Positions 12,265-24,980 of a DNA stretch of 64,000 nt are shown in pieces. The position numbers and the translations under genes are program-made. Each line of letters opens with the position of its first letter. Position 1 is the first letter of the stretch. The DNA comes from Enoplosus armatus (Eukaryota > Chordata > Actinopteri > Centrarchiformes > Enoplosidae). Location: positions 1,688,572-1,752,571 of the forward strand of contig NC_092200.1 of assembly GCF_043641665.1 (NCBI RefSeq). The letters run 5' to 3'. The notes under the pieces are model-generated. The model searched no databases. It was not told where the DNA came from and saw only the letters and a program-made list of their open reading frames with translations.

Positions 12265-13320
12265 CCAGGCAGGCCTGATGAATGCCTGAAAAAAATGGAA
12301 ATAAGGAACAGGCGCTGCTCCAGCTCACTAAAGGGATATTCTGTTTTATAAATGTTCAAAGCCTGGAACAAGGTCTGGTGACCGTGAGTCGCTTATTATG
12401 TTATACATTTTGTTATATGTTATATATATATTTTCCAGTACGGCAGCATTGCTAGTGTGATTAAATGTGCCCACGTGTTTATAAATAAAATAAAAAGTGA
12501 ACAGCATGGGACATTTATTAATGTTTAGACGTCATTAAAAGTTATTAAAGGCGCGTTCAGACCGACTTGCGTTAAAAACTCCCTCTGATTCATTTGAGTG
12601 GAGGCAGTCTGTTGAATCAGCACAGGTGCCGAAAGAGTTGAACCTGGTTCAACTTTTGCTGCAACGTGACGTCCGGCTGCGTCGACCAATCCAATACACG
12701 CAAGTTCCTCTGTTACGTCGGCGAGTTGTGCTGGCATTGTTCCAGCCTGCTGACCTCCATGTGTAGAAAAGATCTGAGGACCCATAAAATAAAACCTGGG
12801 CTCGATCATATTCACAGCATTCATCACTCTGCTCTTAACACTCACGTCGCTGAAGCTTTCATGTTGTCAAGTATCTCTGAGCTGTGTTTGTTGGGAGTTC
12901 CTCTGCAGCAAAGGCTGTTCTGACAGATCTATCTGTGTAAGTTTGTAACTTGGATCTTCTGTCGACAGTCGCTGCCATCGGTAATGTCACACTTTGCTTC
13001 GCTCAGCTTCATCAGATTAGATGTGCGGTCGCGCTGTTCAGCCTCGGAGGTAACCACACGGCTGAACTTCCACACAGATATTGTTTTTAGTTCAACAAAC
13101 ATGCAGAGACGTGAAACCAACTGCAGATAAAGACAGCAATCCATTACAGTCAATATTGAGTTGATCATTCGTGTTGGAGGTGTGTTTGTGTTCGCCGACG
13201 ACCGAGTGACTAAAATGTTTCTCCTGATTTTAGATAAAATAAGATTTCCATTCCAGGTCTGCGGTTCGGTCGGAGGGTGTGAATTTGACTGTTGACATGT
13301 TTATGCATCAGACGTGGTGT
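11021..13320. other. Upstream DNA with CA tracts, no gene seen
   Basis: (CA)n at 12061-12125 (one interruption) and 12233-12261. The stretch 12545-12790 (gcgttcagaccgacttgcgt, gcgtcgaccaatcc) looks like a CpG-rich non-autonomous DNA transposon, but no terminal repeats could be fixed. Confidence 0.5.
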
Positions 13321-13326
13321 AACGAG

Positions 13327-13329
<3 letters not shown>

Positions 13330-13366
<37 letters not shown>

Positions 13367-13602
13367 AGTACATGTTTTATGCTTGTTAATAAAGGTGCAA
13401 GTATAATACGACACATTCATGTTTATATTACATGGACAGACGGTTGAAGCCTGAACATGACTACATGAAATATGCAGGAAATTGATGTGAGGTGTTATAT
13501 GGCTGCGGGTTTACAGACACACACACACACACACACACCATATTAGTGTAAAAGCTACAGTGTGTGCTTGACTGTGTCTGTGACTTTCTGCATGCGTATT
13601 TG

Positions 13603-13640
<38 letters not shown>
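13330..13640. repeat. (GT)n, (CA)n, (GT)n tracts
   Basis: (GT)17 at 13330-13364, (CA)11 at 13516-13538 and (GT)18 at 13604-13639. The last two are complementary and about 65 nt apart. Confidence 0.93.
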
Positions 13641-13641
<1 letters not shown>

Positions 13642-15300
13642 TTCCTGAGGGCGATGCTTGTTTGGTTGGTGGGTCGTCTGTGTTTTGTGTTTTGACCCAG
13701 AAACATTTCTAGTCTCTGTGTTTCTGTCTCACAGCATCTTCTCTTCACTGGTGGTGTCTGTAGTTGAAATCTGTCTGTTATTGTGCCTCACCCTACCCGC
13801 ATCACACCGTTTGTGAATTACAGTTTGCCCTTGAGCAAGGCAGCGGGCCGCTATGTTAGGAGGGAAACCTGCTTCATGTTTATTATCCTCCAGTTAAAAG
13901 CAAACTAAGATGAAAGCCGGGCGTTTCTGCCCGTCTGATGTGAACTTTGTATATTGATGACTTTTGCTAAACCATCATCTCTGTCTTTAAGATGAGGCTC
14001 GACCATGAATAATTGTTTCTTTGATAATCTATCCCTGATATTTTTGTTGTTATGCAGTATACAGTATATACTGACGTTAAGCATGTTGTAATCCACGCGT
14101 ACTTAAATGCAACACGAAATAGGCCAGTTGAGTCCAGTTTGAGGCCATAACACAGAGCAAGTAGTAAGAAACAACACAAAAACACAATGAGGTAGAAAAC
14201 AAAAAGAAACATCATTAAAAACACTGGAAGCTTCTGAAGGCGAACAGATATGAAAGTGTCTGTTCAGTAATTTGATGTTTGAAGCAGTTAGCCGTCGTTC
14301 AGCCTGGAGCTGAAGGACGAGGAGTGAAGTCGGAGTTCAGAGGCTGATTACTGTGTTTCTATTAAACACATCAGACTGATTCTTACCCGCGGTGTCCTTC
14401 TCCTGCTCGACTCCGACATCAGCAAACAAAGTCACAAAAAATAATATTCAGCTGTCACAAAAGAGCAAAAGTTTGGTCTTTTTCAACAAATAAAGACGTA
14501 TTAAAAGACAGGAAAAGAACAAAAACATAATGAGTACATGTACTACGTTGAGTCATGTCACTCCGCATGTCTGGGATTCTCACTTTACCGTGAGGGAAGG
14601 AAAGAGGGAAAGGGAAGGAAATGAGGAGGTAAACAAGGACAGGAGGGCTGTCAAAGGAAAGGAAGATAGAGGAGGAAAGACAAAGGAGGAAGAGTGGAAG
14701 GAGAGGAAGAGGTAGAGGAGGTTGATTTGGATAAAAAGCAGCTCCAGGTACTTCCTGTTGTCTGAAAGGCTCCTTAGAAAGCTGTTCGACCAATCAAACG
14801 CAATGAAACACGTAATGAATCATTCATAAAACAAGTGTGTTGGACAGTTTTCATTCAGACGATGTTTACAACTGGTTCAAATTAGAAACTGACAGTGAAG
14901 TGTTTGAGACTGAACACAGTGTGATTATAGTTCAGTATCTTCTGAATCGTGTAATGATGTAATGATTGATGTGGACATGTGCAGGGTGTCTCGTGTATCA
15001 TGGCGGCTTTCACCTGGTGTCAGATCACTGGAGCACATCCAGCGTTTCAGCTACGTGTCGATGTTTTTGTTATGCGTTTTTTAAATCGTGGTCGGTCGCC
15101 GTTGGAAGCTGACTGCTGATCCCCCGTTGTGGACCCGTCCGTGCACCTTGACCTCGTCTCTCTGTGGCCGAGTCCAGGTCTCAGTTAGTGACAAGAAAGA
15201 AGAAAAGGTTTGACTAACTTTTGTGTAGCAGAGGTACAAACAAGTGTGTACGTGAGCAAGTGTTGGAGCAGAATGGAAACCAGGACTGAAGCGCTCATCA
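13641..15300. other. Upstream DNA, no gene seen
   Basis: Unique-looking sequence apart from a GA-rich stretch at 14590-14720. Confidence 0.6.
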
Positions 15301-15315
15301 GGAGCTACTGGACAT

Positions 15316-15316
<1 letters not shown>

Positions 15317-15352
<36 letters not shown>

Positions 15353-15670
15353 AGACTGAGTGGATGACAGCTTTTGATAAGAATGAAAAACAGAGCTAGA
15401 TTTTCCTTTGATGTGGACACACACACACACACACAAACACACACTTCAGAAATCAGATTTGGGAGCTGTGAAGAATAAATGCATGAAGGGATGAAAAACG
15501 AGGCCTGTCTAATCATTCAATTAGGATCCAAGGCAGATGGTCTGGACACACACACACACACACACACACACGCAGACCTGTTACGCACTCACACTCTCAG
15601 TCCTGCTCTCTTCGAACTCTCGTCTCTCCCTGTGTAATCCTATAGTCAAGCTCTCTCTCTCTCTCTCTCA
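15317..15670. repeat. (GT)17, (CA) tracts and (CT)n
   Basis: (GT)n at 15318-15350, (CA)n at 15418-15443 and 15547-15572, and (CT)n at 15651-15669. Confidence 0.93.
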
Positions 15671-15874
15671 CTCAGTGTAACTCTACACTCGATCGCCCTG
15701 TTTCCGAGTGTTAATGAGACACTATTGTCGGCCTGCACTTCATTACCTGGACATCCCATAATTATCTGACTGTATACGTGGATATAGCAACTTAATATCA
15801 GTGACCGGCTTTCTGTGTGTGTCCTGTGAGCTTAGCTACAGCATGTCGATCTCCTTCCAGCAGCTGACCCCCCC

Positions 15875-15930
15875 TTTACACTACATGGCCAAAAGTATGT
15901 GGACACCCAAACATCACACCCTTAATAAAA
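15875..15930. mobile_element. Tc1/mariner-type terminus, solo fragment
   Basis: ctacatggccaaaagtatgt followed by ggacacccaaacatcacacc matches the terminal sequence of abundant fish Tc1-like non-autonomous elements as I recall it. No partner terminus is found before 16.4 kb, so this is one end only. Confidence 0.7.
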
Positions 15931-16364
15931 TATCAACAGAGATTATGACTTGAGACGATGTGTGTAAATAAACCCCTGCAGACACTGGATTCCTCACACA
16001 GGGTCCAGATCTCTTTTGAGAGATAAAAACTCGAACACGAGTTCACGAGTAGGATGAATGTCTGGATTTGTTGATTTCAGATCTCTGTCTTCGCTCAGTG
16101 TCTGTTTCTCTTTCCTGTGAATTACTGGCCAAACGTAGACAAAACTACATCATGTCCTGATATTTCCAGCAGCTCTGTTGTTGTTGGGTAGCAGTGTTGC
16201 TGAAAGGCACTCTGGGTAATGTAGGAAGCCACTCACTGACTAACATCATATATTACAATAATTAAATTGTCAATGAAATTAGGATATTAAAGGGGTTCTT
16301 TCATGATGTAAAGTTTCCTATAGATTAGTAGTTATGTATTGATCCTGTCTCTCTCTGTCTGCAG

Positions 16365-16406
16365 CTGGTATACTGGGCCAGTCAGCAGCAGGATCAGGAT
16401 GAGAAG
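16365..16406 (+). other. scn5a-like: 5'UTR segment of first coding exon, with splice acceptor
   Basis: A pyrimidine-rich run ending in tgtctgcag (16356-16364) is a good 3' splice site, so the exon probably starts at 16365 with 42 nt of 5'UTR. One or more noncoding exons must then lie upstream; I could not locate them. An upstream ATG at 16399-16401 lies 8 nt before the main ATG in another frame. The main frame has no stop between 16365 and the ATG. The start at 16407 is therefore chosen by alignment to the family N-terminus and by its good Kozak context (A at -3, G at +4). Confidence 0.75.
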
Positions 16407-16529
16407 ATGGCTGGCTGTGTGTTTCCAATGGGACCAGAGAGCTTTCAGCGCTTCACGCCGGACTCCCTGGCGGCCATCGAGCAGCGCATCACCCAGGAGC
16501 AGGCCCGACGAAACAAACACTACCAGGAG
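16407..16529 (+). CDS. scn5a-like: Coding exon 1: start codon and distal cytoplasmic N-terminus (residues 1-41)
   Basis: The ATG at 16407 opens 41 codons ending CAGGAG, followed by the donor gtacacac at 16530; the junction is phase 0. The peptide contains [13 protein letters not shown], the conserved N-terminal signature of vertebrate sodium channels. It faces the cytoplasm. In mammalian SCN genes, as I recall them, this exon continues without a break into the next segment; here it stops about halfway. Confidence 0.92.
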
Positions 16530-19500
16530 GTACACACACACACACACACACACACACACCTGACAAACACATTATTATTATTAAAACAAGATGAAACAGG
16601 AAGATATTGGAGGTTAAAAGCTGAATAAAATGAAGAGATGTAAGGCAGCTTCAGCAGCCAGATGTGAGATATTTTGGGGGTGGTGATGTTATGTGTGTGT
16701 GTGTGTGTGTGTGTGTGTCAGGACCTGGGCGACGTGGTGGTCCCCCGGCGCCGGCCCGACCTGGAGGCAGGAAAACAGCTGCCGCGCATCTTCGCTGACA
16801 TCCCGTCTCATCTGGTGGGCGTTCCCCTGGAAGACATCGACCCGTACTACTTCAAAAACAAGAGGGTAGGTGACCCAGAGTGTGTGTGTGTGGGTGGGTG
16901 AAGGTTTTTGGAAATACCCCGTCTGTCCTGTTGGAGAATCCCTGGAAGATAAATGGACTTTTTGGTAGCCTACTTCAGTGAAGACCAGAGGGGAGGTGAC
17001 CGAGCGAGTGTGTGTCTTCTCTTCCACATTTAGTGTCTGTCCTCCTCGTTAAACTCTCAGTCCTTGTTTACCAGCTGGCACATGTGAACTCCCTCTCCGT
17101 CTGGTCCTCTTTCTCCTGCACTCTCTTTCCTGTTTCAGGGAACCTGAGACCCTTTAGACCCTTTAGAGCTGTGATACTCAACTTGCGGCCCGTGGGCCAG
17201 ATCTGGCCTGTAATAGGGAGCCGGGTGGCCCGCCGACCATTTTCTAATTCACGATGAAAATAAATTGATTCACGCTGGGATTTTTTTTTGTGTTTGTTTA
17301 TACAAATTAGTAAAGGTTCAATAATATCTCATGTTACTTTGGTTGCAAGTTACTAGTTGCATATTAGCATTGATTTATTATTTAAACCAAACCACAATCT
17401 TTTCCTACACCTAACCAAGCAGTTGTTAACTACGTGTTAGACAGGCTTTCTGGCAGAAAGGCCTGATTAATGTTTGTTTATTAACTGGACCCCCGGCCTC
17501 GTGTCATCTTGGGTATCCCTGCTTTAGAGGAAGTGGTCTCGGTCCAGCCACAAGCTCATTCTGGAGCAGTTTCATGTGGTGGGTACGTGACGCCAGCGCG
17601 CGTGAACTGACTCAACTTTTGCATTTTGCAGCTAGCCAGAGAATATTTTGGTAGATGACTGCGTCTGCCAGCTTCAACAAACCACAAATCTAAACAGTGA
17701 AGTGTTCAAAATGTTCAATCAGGGGCTGATGGACGTCGGGTTCCTTTACATATATAATATATAATAAATGTATTTTTTTTCTCTGTCTTTCTTGCAGACC
17801 TTCATAGTCCTGAACAAAGGGAAGGCCATCTTCCGTTTCAGTGCCACATCAGCTCTCTACATCTTCAGCCCTTTCCACCCCATCCGCAGAATCGCCATCA
17901 AGATCCTGGTCCACTCATATCCTTACACATTACGACTGCTACTGCACGCATGACGCACGACGTATCAACTGTGTTATGATCTGCTCCTGACTGTGGGTAT
18001 AAAGGCTGCAGGGAGGTCAGAGGTCAGAGGCGGCCTGCGGGGGTTCAGTGTGTGTGTCGGAGGATGGTGTGTGCGAGCGGCCGGGCCACCCCGACGGCAG
18101 TTTGGGTGATAATATAAACAAATAGATTCAGGCTGGGTGGTTCATCCCCGCAGGCTCGTCACTGTTTCACTGCGTCGTTAATCCCATCATGTTGTTTTGC
18201 ACTGTGTCACATCAGCACAGGCCCGACGTGGCAGTGGGTGGTGGGACACTGCTTGATTTTAAAGCAGATTTGTGGTTACTGAGACACCAAAACACAAATC
18301 CTCAAAGTATATGGTGTTCATTTCACAGTTAAAGGGGCACTCCACTGCTTTTACACATGAACGTCAGTTTGATAGTCATTGTTAGCAAGAGTGTGATTTC
18401 CACTCTCTGAACGTTACTGTCCAGCCACCGTAGTCCAGATCATAGACTGTATATAAAGATGGCCGACGCGTCTCCACAGACTGTATATAAAGATGGCCGA
18501 CGCGTCTCCACCACAGACTGTATATAAAGATGGCCGACGCGTCTCCACAGACTGTATATAAAGATGGCCGACGCCTCTCCACTTCCTCCCACTGTATCCC
18601 GGATGCAGGGAGCTGTAATGTAGTCCATCTTTATATACAGTCTATGGTCCAGATGAGTTACAACTGTTAACCCTGATGATGTCATAGTGATGTCATCTCA
18701 TTTTGGGCTTTACATTTTAAAACAGAAAGCTTGTGTTGCAAACTGGAGGTTTGGAGTCAAAAAGGTGTGGGCGTTTGCGGGGCAGGGAGGGTCTTATTAG
18801 AGGTGCACTCTGGGAAATGTAGGATCCAGTGTTTTTGCAGTTTGACCCATACTGAAGAGTAAAAGTAAAAGATATCTCGGCCTATGATGCTTCGATCTTG
18901 AGCTGATTCCTTTGATGGTTTCAGTCATTTTTCAAGGAAAATGTTTTTCCAACATTTGTTGGCTTCAGCTTCTCAAATGTGAGAATTTGTTGACTTTTTG
19001 ACTTCATTTATAAGGAAAACTGATTATATTTGGGTTTTTCGTAGATTAGCTGATACATTTTTTAAAAAGGGCTATTTTCATCGTCTCTCGGTATACAACA
19101 TTAAACCACTGCAGTGTCTCTTTTGAACGTTTGATTAAGGTTGTAAACATATTATTTTTCTATAATACTAACTGTGCAGCAGCTGTGTGAGACTCCTTAA
19201 AGCTGTGTATGTGTGTGTGTGTGTTTGTGTCATTGTACACTATTGCCTTATACATGTACTGTGTGTATATGTGTTAATGTGTAAGTGAGACACACGTACA
19301 AAGACTGAAGGTTTGTGTATAACGAGGCTTGTCAGTGTTAACAGTTGTATTGATAGTACAGCGTGAGGTCTACACTAACAGTTTAAAGGTTTGAGGGCTC
19401 TGCTGACAGGTTAGCATACACAATGTTGAGTGATAGGCTTTATGCTAACTGTTTAGCATACACAATGTAGAGTGATAGGCTTTATGCCAACTGTTTAGCA

Positions 19501-20776
19501 TACACAATGTAGAGTGATAGGCTTTATGCTAACTGTTTAGCATACACAATGTAGAGTGATAGGCTTTATGCTAACTGTTTAGCATACACAATGTAGAGTG
19601 ATAGGCTTTATGCCAACTGTTTAGCATACACAATGTTGAGTGATAGGCTTTATGCTAACTGTTTAGCATACACAATGTTGAGTGATAGGCTTTATGCTAA
19701 CTGTTTAGCATACACAATGTAGAGTGATAGGCTTTATGCTACTGGTTAGCATATACAATGTTGAGTGATGGGCTTTATGCTAACTGTTTAGCATGCACAA
19801 TGTAGAGTGATAAGCTTTATGCTATCTGTTTAGCGTGCACAATGTAGAGTGATAAGCTTTATGCTATCTGTTTAGCGTGCACAATGTAGAGTGATAGGCT
19901 TTATGCTAACTGGTTAGCATACACAATGTAGAGTGATAGGCTTTATGCTAACTGGTTAGCATACACAATGTAGAGTGATAGTCTTTATGCTAACTGTTTT
20001 GCTTATGTTGAGTGATAGTCTTTATGCTAACTGTTTTGCTTATGTTGAGTGATAGGCTTTATTGCTAACTGTTTAGCTTATGTTGAGTGTTATGCTAATA
20101 TGCTTTCACTGTAAATCAAAACATATTATTCACAAAAAAGCCAAATCTGAAAACAGTAAAGGTGAGTTAAAGGATTTTAAGAAATGTGCTTACAGGTTGA
20201 TTCATACAGGCTCTAGTAGTTAAGGTTTTTTTTTAGTGCTTGTTGTGCAGCTTTACAGGGTTATTAATGGTTTGTTAATGTGAATGACCCATTAAATATA
20301 TCTATAGCACATTAAATTAACCCTGATTACCTTCAGTTGATTAATGGCACTCATTGAATTTTTTGCTTTAATGGCAAACCATCTTAATAATTATACGGAC
20401 AAATAAGGGGTTTTGAGATTAAGGCAGTTGTCCACCTGAATTTTAAAAAAAAACTGGTAAGCAGCCAAAAATGGAAAATTATTTTCCACACAATCTTAAA
20501 CAACCCGTTTAAGATCGTGTGGAAAAACAATGTAAAATTAATGTATTTTCCTCCTTCATTAATAACCCCCATCAAATAATGTTAATGTGGCCGACAATAT
20601 AAATGCATTAAGTACATTTATTGCAGGCCACATAATTCTCATCACACATTTTAACAAGACTTTAACACTTTAATCCTCTCTGAGACGAGTTTACAAGTTT
20701 ACTCAGGCGCCTACAGCTGGATGGTGTCCAGGCACACGTAAAGGAAGGACTGTATTTACTAATCATGTCAACAGGC

Positions 20777-20831
<55 letters not shown>

Positions 20832-22356
20832 CAGAGGGCTCATCCTGTCGGCCGTATTTCTAAGCCCGATATCATCTTCAGCTGTCTGGCGAGCTATAAA
20901 CATGACCAGTAAATATTTCCCATCAAGGTGGTCTCTGGTCTCACACACACACACACAGGTGAATATACAACCTGTACAGAGACACACACACTCACAGATT
21001 GTTACCGTAATCTCCCATCTGACTGAATGTCGGGGTCTGCTACAGGCTGACCCCTGACCCCCGACCTTTGACCTACAGCCACTCTTAAAGTTGTCAGGGA
21101 CTCTTAAGAACATCAGATAGGTTTGTTCATTGTGATTTTTACACACCTGTAGCTGGTTTATTGATTCAGAACAGATTGTTTAACCCCCTGTGATCACATC
21201 TGACACAATAAGTAAGTAAAGGTAGTTTGGAGTCAAAGAACTGTAAACTGACACGATGTCCAATAGTGCTCAGGTGTATTTATTGTTTTTCTTGAAGCGT
21301 CTTCTTGATTCATAATGTGTCTCGAGGGGAAGACAACCCTCAGAAGTATTGTTGGGACGCACCCTTTCTTTTATACAATAATGTAATTTATCAATACATT
21401 TGATAAAGTTGTGGTTTGGAGTCGGCTCGATGAAAATGATTTAAAATGACAAAATAAGAATAAGACTAATAAGACGTTATGATGCCTCTGAATGCCGACT
21501 TAATGTAAAGTCGTCTGCTGATAGTTAACCAAAAGACGTGAAGTCTTTGCTGTAGCTGAAGGCAGCTGTTTCTTATAAAGGTAAACTAGCAGAATGAATT
21601 TAATCAAATGAAATAAAAACATTAAGGCCTTAGCATGCCTCAAATTAAGTGCTTTTTGGATCGTGGTATTGATAAAACCCGCTTCATGATGGTGGTCTGG
21701 GCTGCGTCGGACGACTGCTGAAACTTTCCTGACCAGATAATCGGCCATCACGGACATTATAAGCATATCGTAGATGTTCCTTTTCACCCTAAATAAAACG
21801 TGTCATTTCAGATGTTGTGGAGAAGGCCTCGGTGAGTCCTGAACCTAAAGGCTCCAGCTGTGGGGATTTGGCCCTTTGCCCGTCCCATGCCATACTCCAG
21901 CTCGCGGTGGCTTCAGGCTCCAGACGCCAAGCCAACATGACAGATATTACTTCACACCCAAAACTCAACAGACCCCCCCACCCCAACACCCCTCCCTCCC
22001 TGCCCTCACCTCACACCCGTCTATTTTTACCTCGGGAAGCGGCTGCTGGTGTTGAGAGATGTCGAGCCGGCGGACACGCTGCTGTTGTCAGGGGGATAAG
22101 TGGGGGAAGAGGTCGGCGACGGAGGTGTGGCGCTGCTGATGTGCTACTGTGTGTGTGTTTGAGTGTGTGTGTTATAATGAGAGACAAAACAAAAATTAGA
22201 ACAAGTGTGTGTTGGGGGGGGGGGGGCTGTTAGAGAACAAGTTGTGGTGGTGAAGTGGAGTTTTAGTGTGTGTTTATAAGTGTGTGTGAGATCAAGTGTG
22301 TTCTGGATTTATGCCCAACCATACTGGCGCCACAATGACAAGCTGTGGTGTGAGGT

Positions 22357-22409
<53 letters not shown>

Positions 22410-24945
22410 CAAACAGCTCTGTTATTAGAAAAGATCGTGTGTTGTGTGTTTTCTCTCTCAGGTGATCAGTGTCGACACAACCTGCAGTTTTTGACAGAAA
22501 ACAATGTTTGACTACATTTCCCACAGGCCTTTGTTCTGGAGGACACACGTAGGACTTTGTGTCCCATGAGGCTTTGCTCAGGGACCACGTTCATCCGTCA
22601 GACACCTCAAAGCTGCGCAGCAGCCAGTCGTTCCGGTGCTTCTTTGGTGTTGCTGGCGTTGAACCGATGTTGTCGGTAATTCGCTGACTTTCTGTTGTTG
22701 TTGCTGAGTTGTTGTGTCGGGTTTGCATGAGGTTTGAGGAAACATCTGGCGGCTTTAACCAAGCATTGGGTTAACACCAGGTTAGGGTGAGTTGAGTCCG
22801 AATGAACGTCATGACTGGTGAGGATGAGATGATGCATCATGTAAACAATAAATCCAGGAGTCCTTTAGAAGAAGTGTTTATAAAGTCAGGTATCAGGTCT
22901 GAATGCTGACCTTTAAAATCACGCAATATTTGAACATTTAGCTTTCACAACTGAGATGTTTGCTGCCTTATGTATGTTTTATAGAGAGTCAAGTCTCATG
23001 TAAGTCCAGCGCAGACAAGTTGTTTATTGTTGTTCCGCTTTGTCACAGGTTCATAAAGGAAAAAACACTAAATAGACCACAGAATTATTTGTGACTTGGG
23101 TTTAAACCTACGGCTCTCTTTTCAGGGATTGTTGCCTTGTGTTAGCATGGCGTTGGTGCTATGATGGAATTACATATATAACATATAAATAATAATATAT
23201 TATATTATAAAGGTATTTGGCTCGCACTGTGTTATCATGGCATTTATTGTTGCACTGGAATCATCAGTATGTTAGCACTGTGTTGATGTTGTGTTGGCAT
23301 TATGTTAATGTAACGTTGCTGAATAACTCACCTGGCCACAGACATCGAGCAACTATATCACTCTCTTCAGCATGGAAAGGCTGGAACGCTTGGAACAAGA
23401 ATATATATATATATATATATATATTTACAGTATATTGTATCTAATGAGCTTTAATGATGCGGCTGAACAGTCGTGTTAATTCAGTTTTATATATTGTGTT
23501 ATTGGTTATTGTCGTTACTGTTGTGTCGGCACTGAATCAGCATTATGTTAATATTGTTTGTATTTACGTGTCGTGTTCAGGAGTTCATCCGGGGTGAAGC
23601 CGGAGGTCCCACATGAGCCGCTCATCTTGTGAATTCGATGAGGTGATCGGCCAGTCGTTATTGATAAATTAAATATTTAACCAGAAACCGAACACCAACT
23701 CCTCGTTTGAACGCCACTTGAAACAATTAGTCAGTGAATTGATTAGATGGCCATGGCAGCATGTGATAGCAAATTGAATATCTTTGAGTTTTGAAATGCT
23801 GGTGGTGATTTGAGGAGGTCACCTCTGGCTTCAGGCATTTTTCACTATATTCAACGTTTTATAGACAAAACGCTTAATTGATTCATTTTGAAAATAATTG
23901 TCAGGCTAATCAATGAAGAAAATCATTGTTATGCAATCATTAGTACAGACAACAACACACAGACTGATTCCTCTCTGTAGGTTTTTTTCTTCTGGGCTAC
24001 ATACATACTCCCTGCTGTTCTTTCAAAATAAAAGCAGTCTGTGGCGCAGCTAGACTGGCACTGGCGACTTACCCTGAGAGAAATGAGAGGTTTATCTTTT
24101 AAAGGGTTTAACTTGGGATGAAAGAAGTATTTTACTGCCCCAGTCTTGACCTTCTTGTGCGAGCTCAGAAAAAGAGAGAGAGCGAGTGATGAAGAAGAAT
24201 GATGAAGACAAATGTGGAAAGAAGGAGGGAGAAAACAGGTAAGAGAGGGCAGAGAGAGAGAGAGGAAGGTAGGTCCCGCGGTACATGTGGGAGGTATAAT
24301 GACATTACCGGTACGGTGGCCTGGGAGGTCCATAACAGCAGAGCTATCATTACGGCATAATTAGCTCCTGGCTCTGCGGCGGCGGCGGGGGGACATTTGC
24401 GTTGTTTGTCAATCGGTAACCATATTATCTCGCCGCCTGCCACCGCGCTCCTGCAACATCATTACAGCCGGCACTCAATCAACAATTACCCTGCAGCTCA
24501 AACAACTTTCAGCTGGAGTTTGGGCCGCTTTCACTCGGGGAGTATGTTCCTTCTGCCAAATTACAATAATTATGATTCATTTATAGCTGTGATTGACAGC
24601 TGAGCGAGGTTTCACAAAGTCTCTCCCACCTCATCGCGTGTAGCGTGCTGAACATGGCAGGCGAAGGTGATATTTAACATGTATTGCTGCCTTCTGACAG
24701 TTTGGAAAGTTACTGCTCCCCATTATATGATGATTAGACAAGAGTGGGCCCTTTCTCCCATCGCTGCTGTTAATGGCATATTAATTTGCTGTATTGAATG
24801 TGGCAGGCGTCGGAGGGGAGCGGCGAAACACACATGCTAACTTGGCACAGCCTCTCAGTTCACTTCGTCTTTATTTAGCCCTAATGGGAAATCAGTGAAA
24901 GGTATTTAAAAACAGCACATGTAAAATCACTTCGGCATGCAGTCT

Positions 24946-24980
<35 letters not shown>

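Noticed and set aside
12525..12845. 106-codon minus-strand frame
   Set aside because: The DNA looks like a CpG-rich non-autonomous transposon. The peptide matches nothing I recognise, and ends or duplications could not be set well enough to list the element separately.
16399..16401. Upstream ATG as the protein start
   Set aside because: Its frame gives no sodium channel sequence, while 16407 gives the family N-terminus at once. It is kept as an overlapping uORF finding.
17798..17953. Reading exon 3 on through 17953 (adds [11 protein letters not shown])
   Set aside because: The extra residues come from the U12 intron. The conserved continuation after ILVHS is found at 25762 in the right phase.
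19410..20095. Regularly spaced repeats as a possible CRISPR array
   Set aside because: The 42-bp units are contiguous, with no unique spacers, and the host is a vertebrate genome.
21817..22233. 138-codon frame in a GC-rich stretch of the U12 intron
   Set aside because: No recognisable domain, no splice context, and the composition shifts into simple repeats. It may be a noncoding element, but I saw no strong motif.
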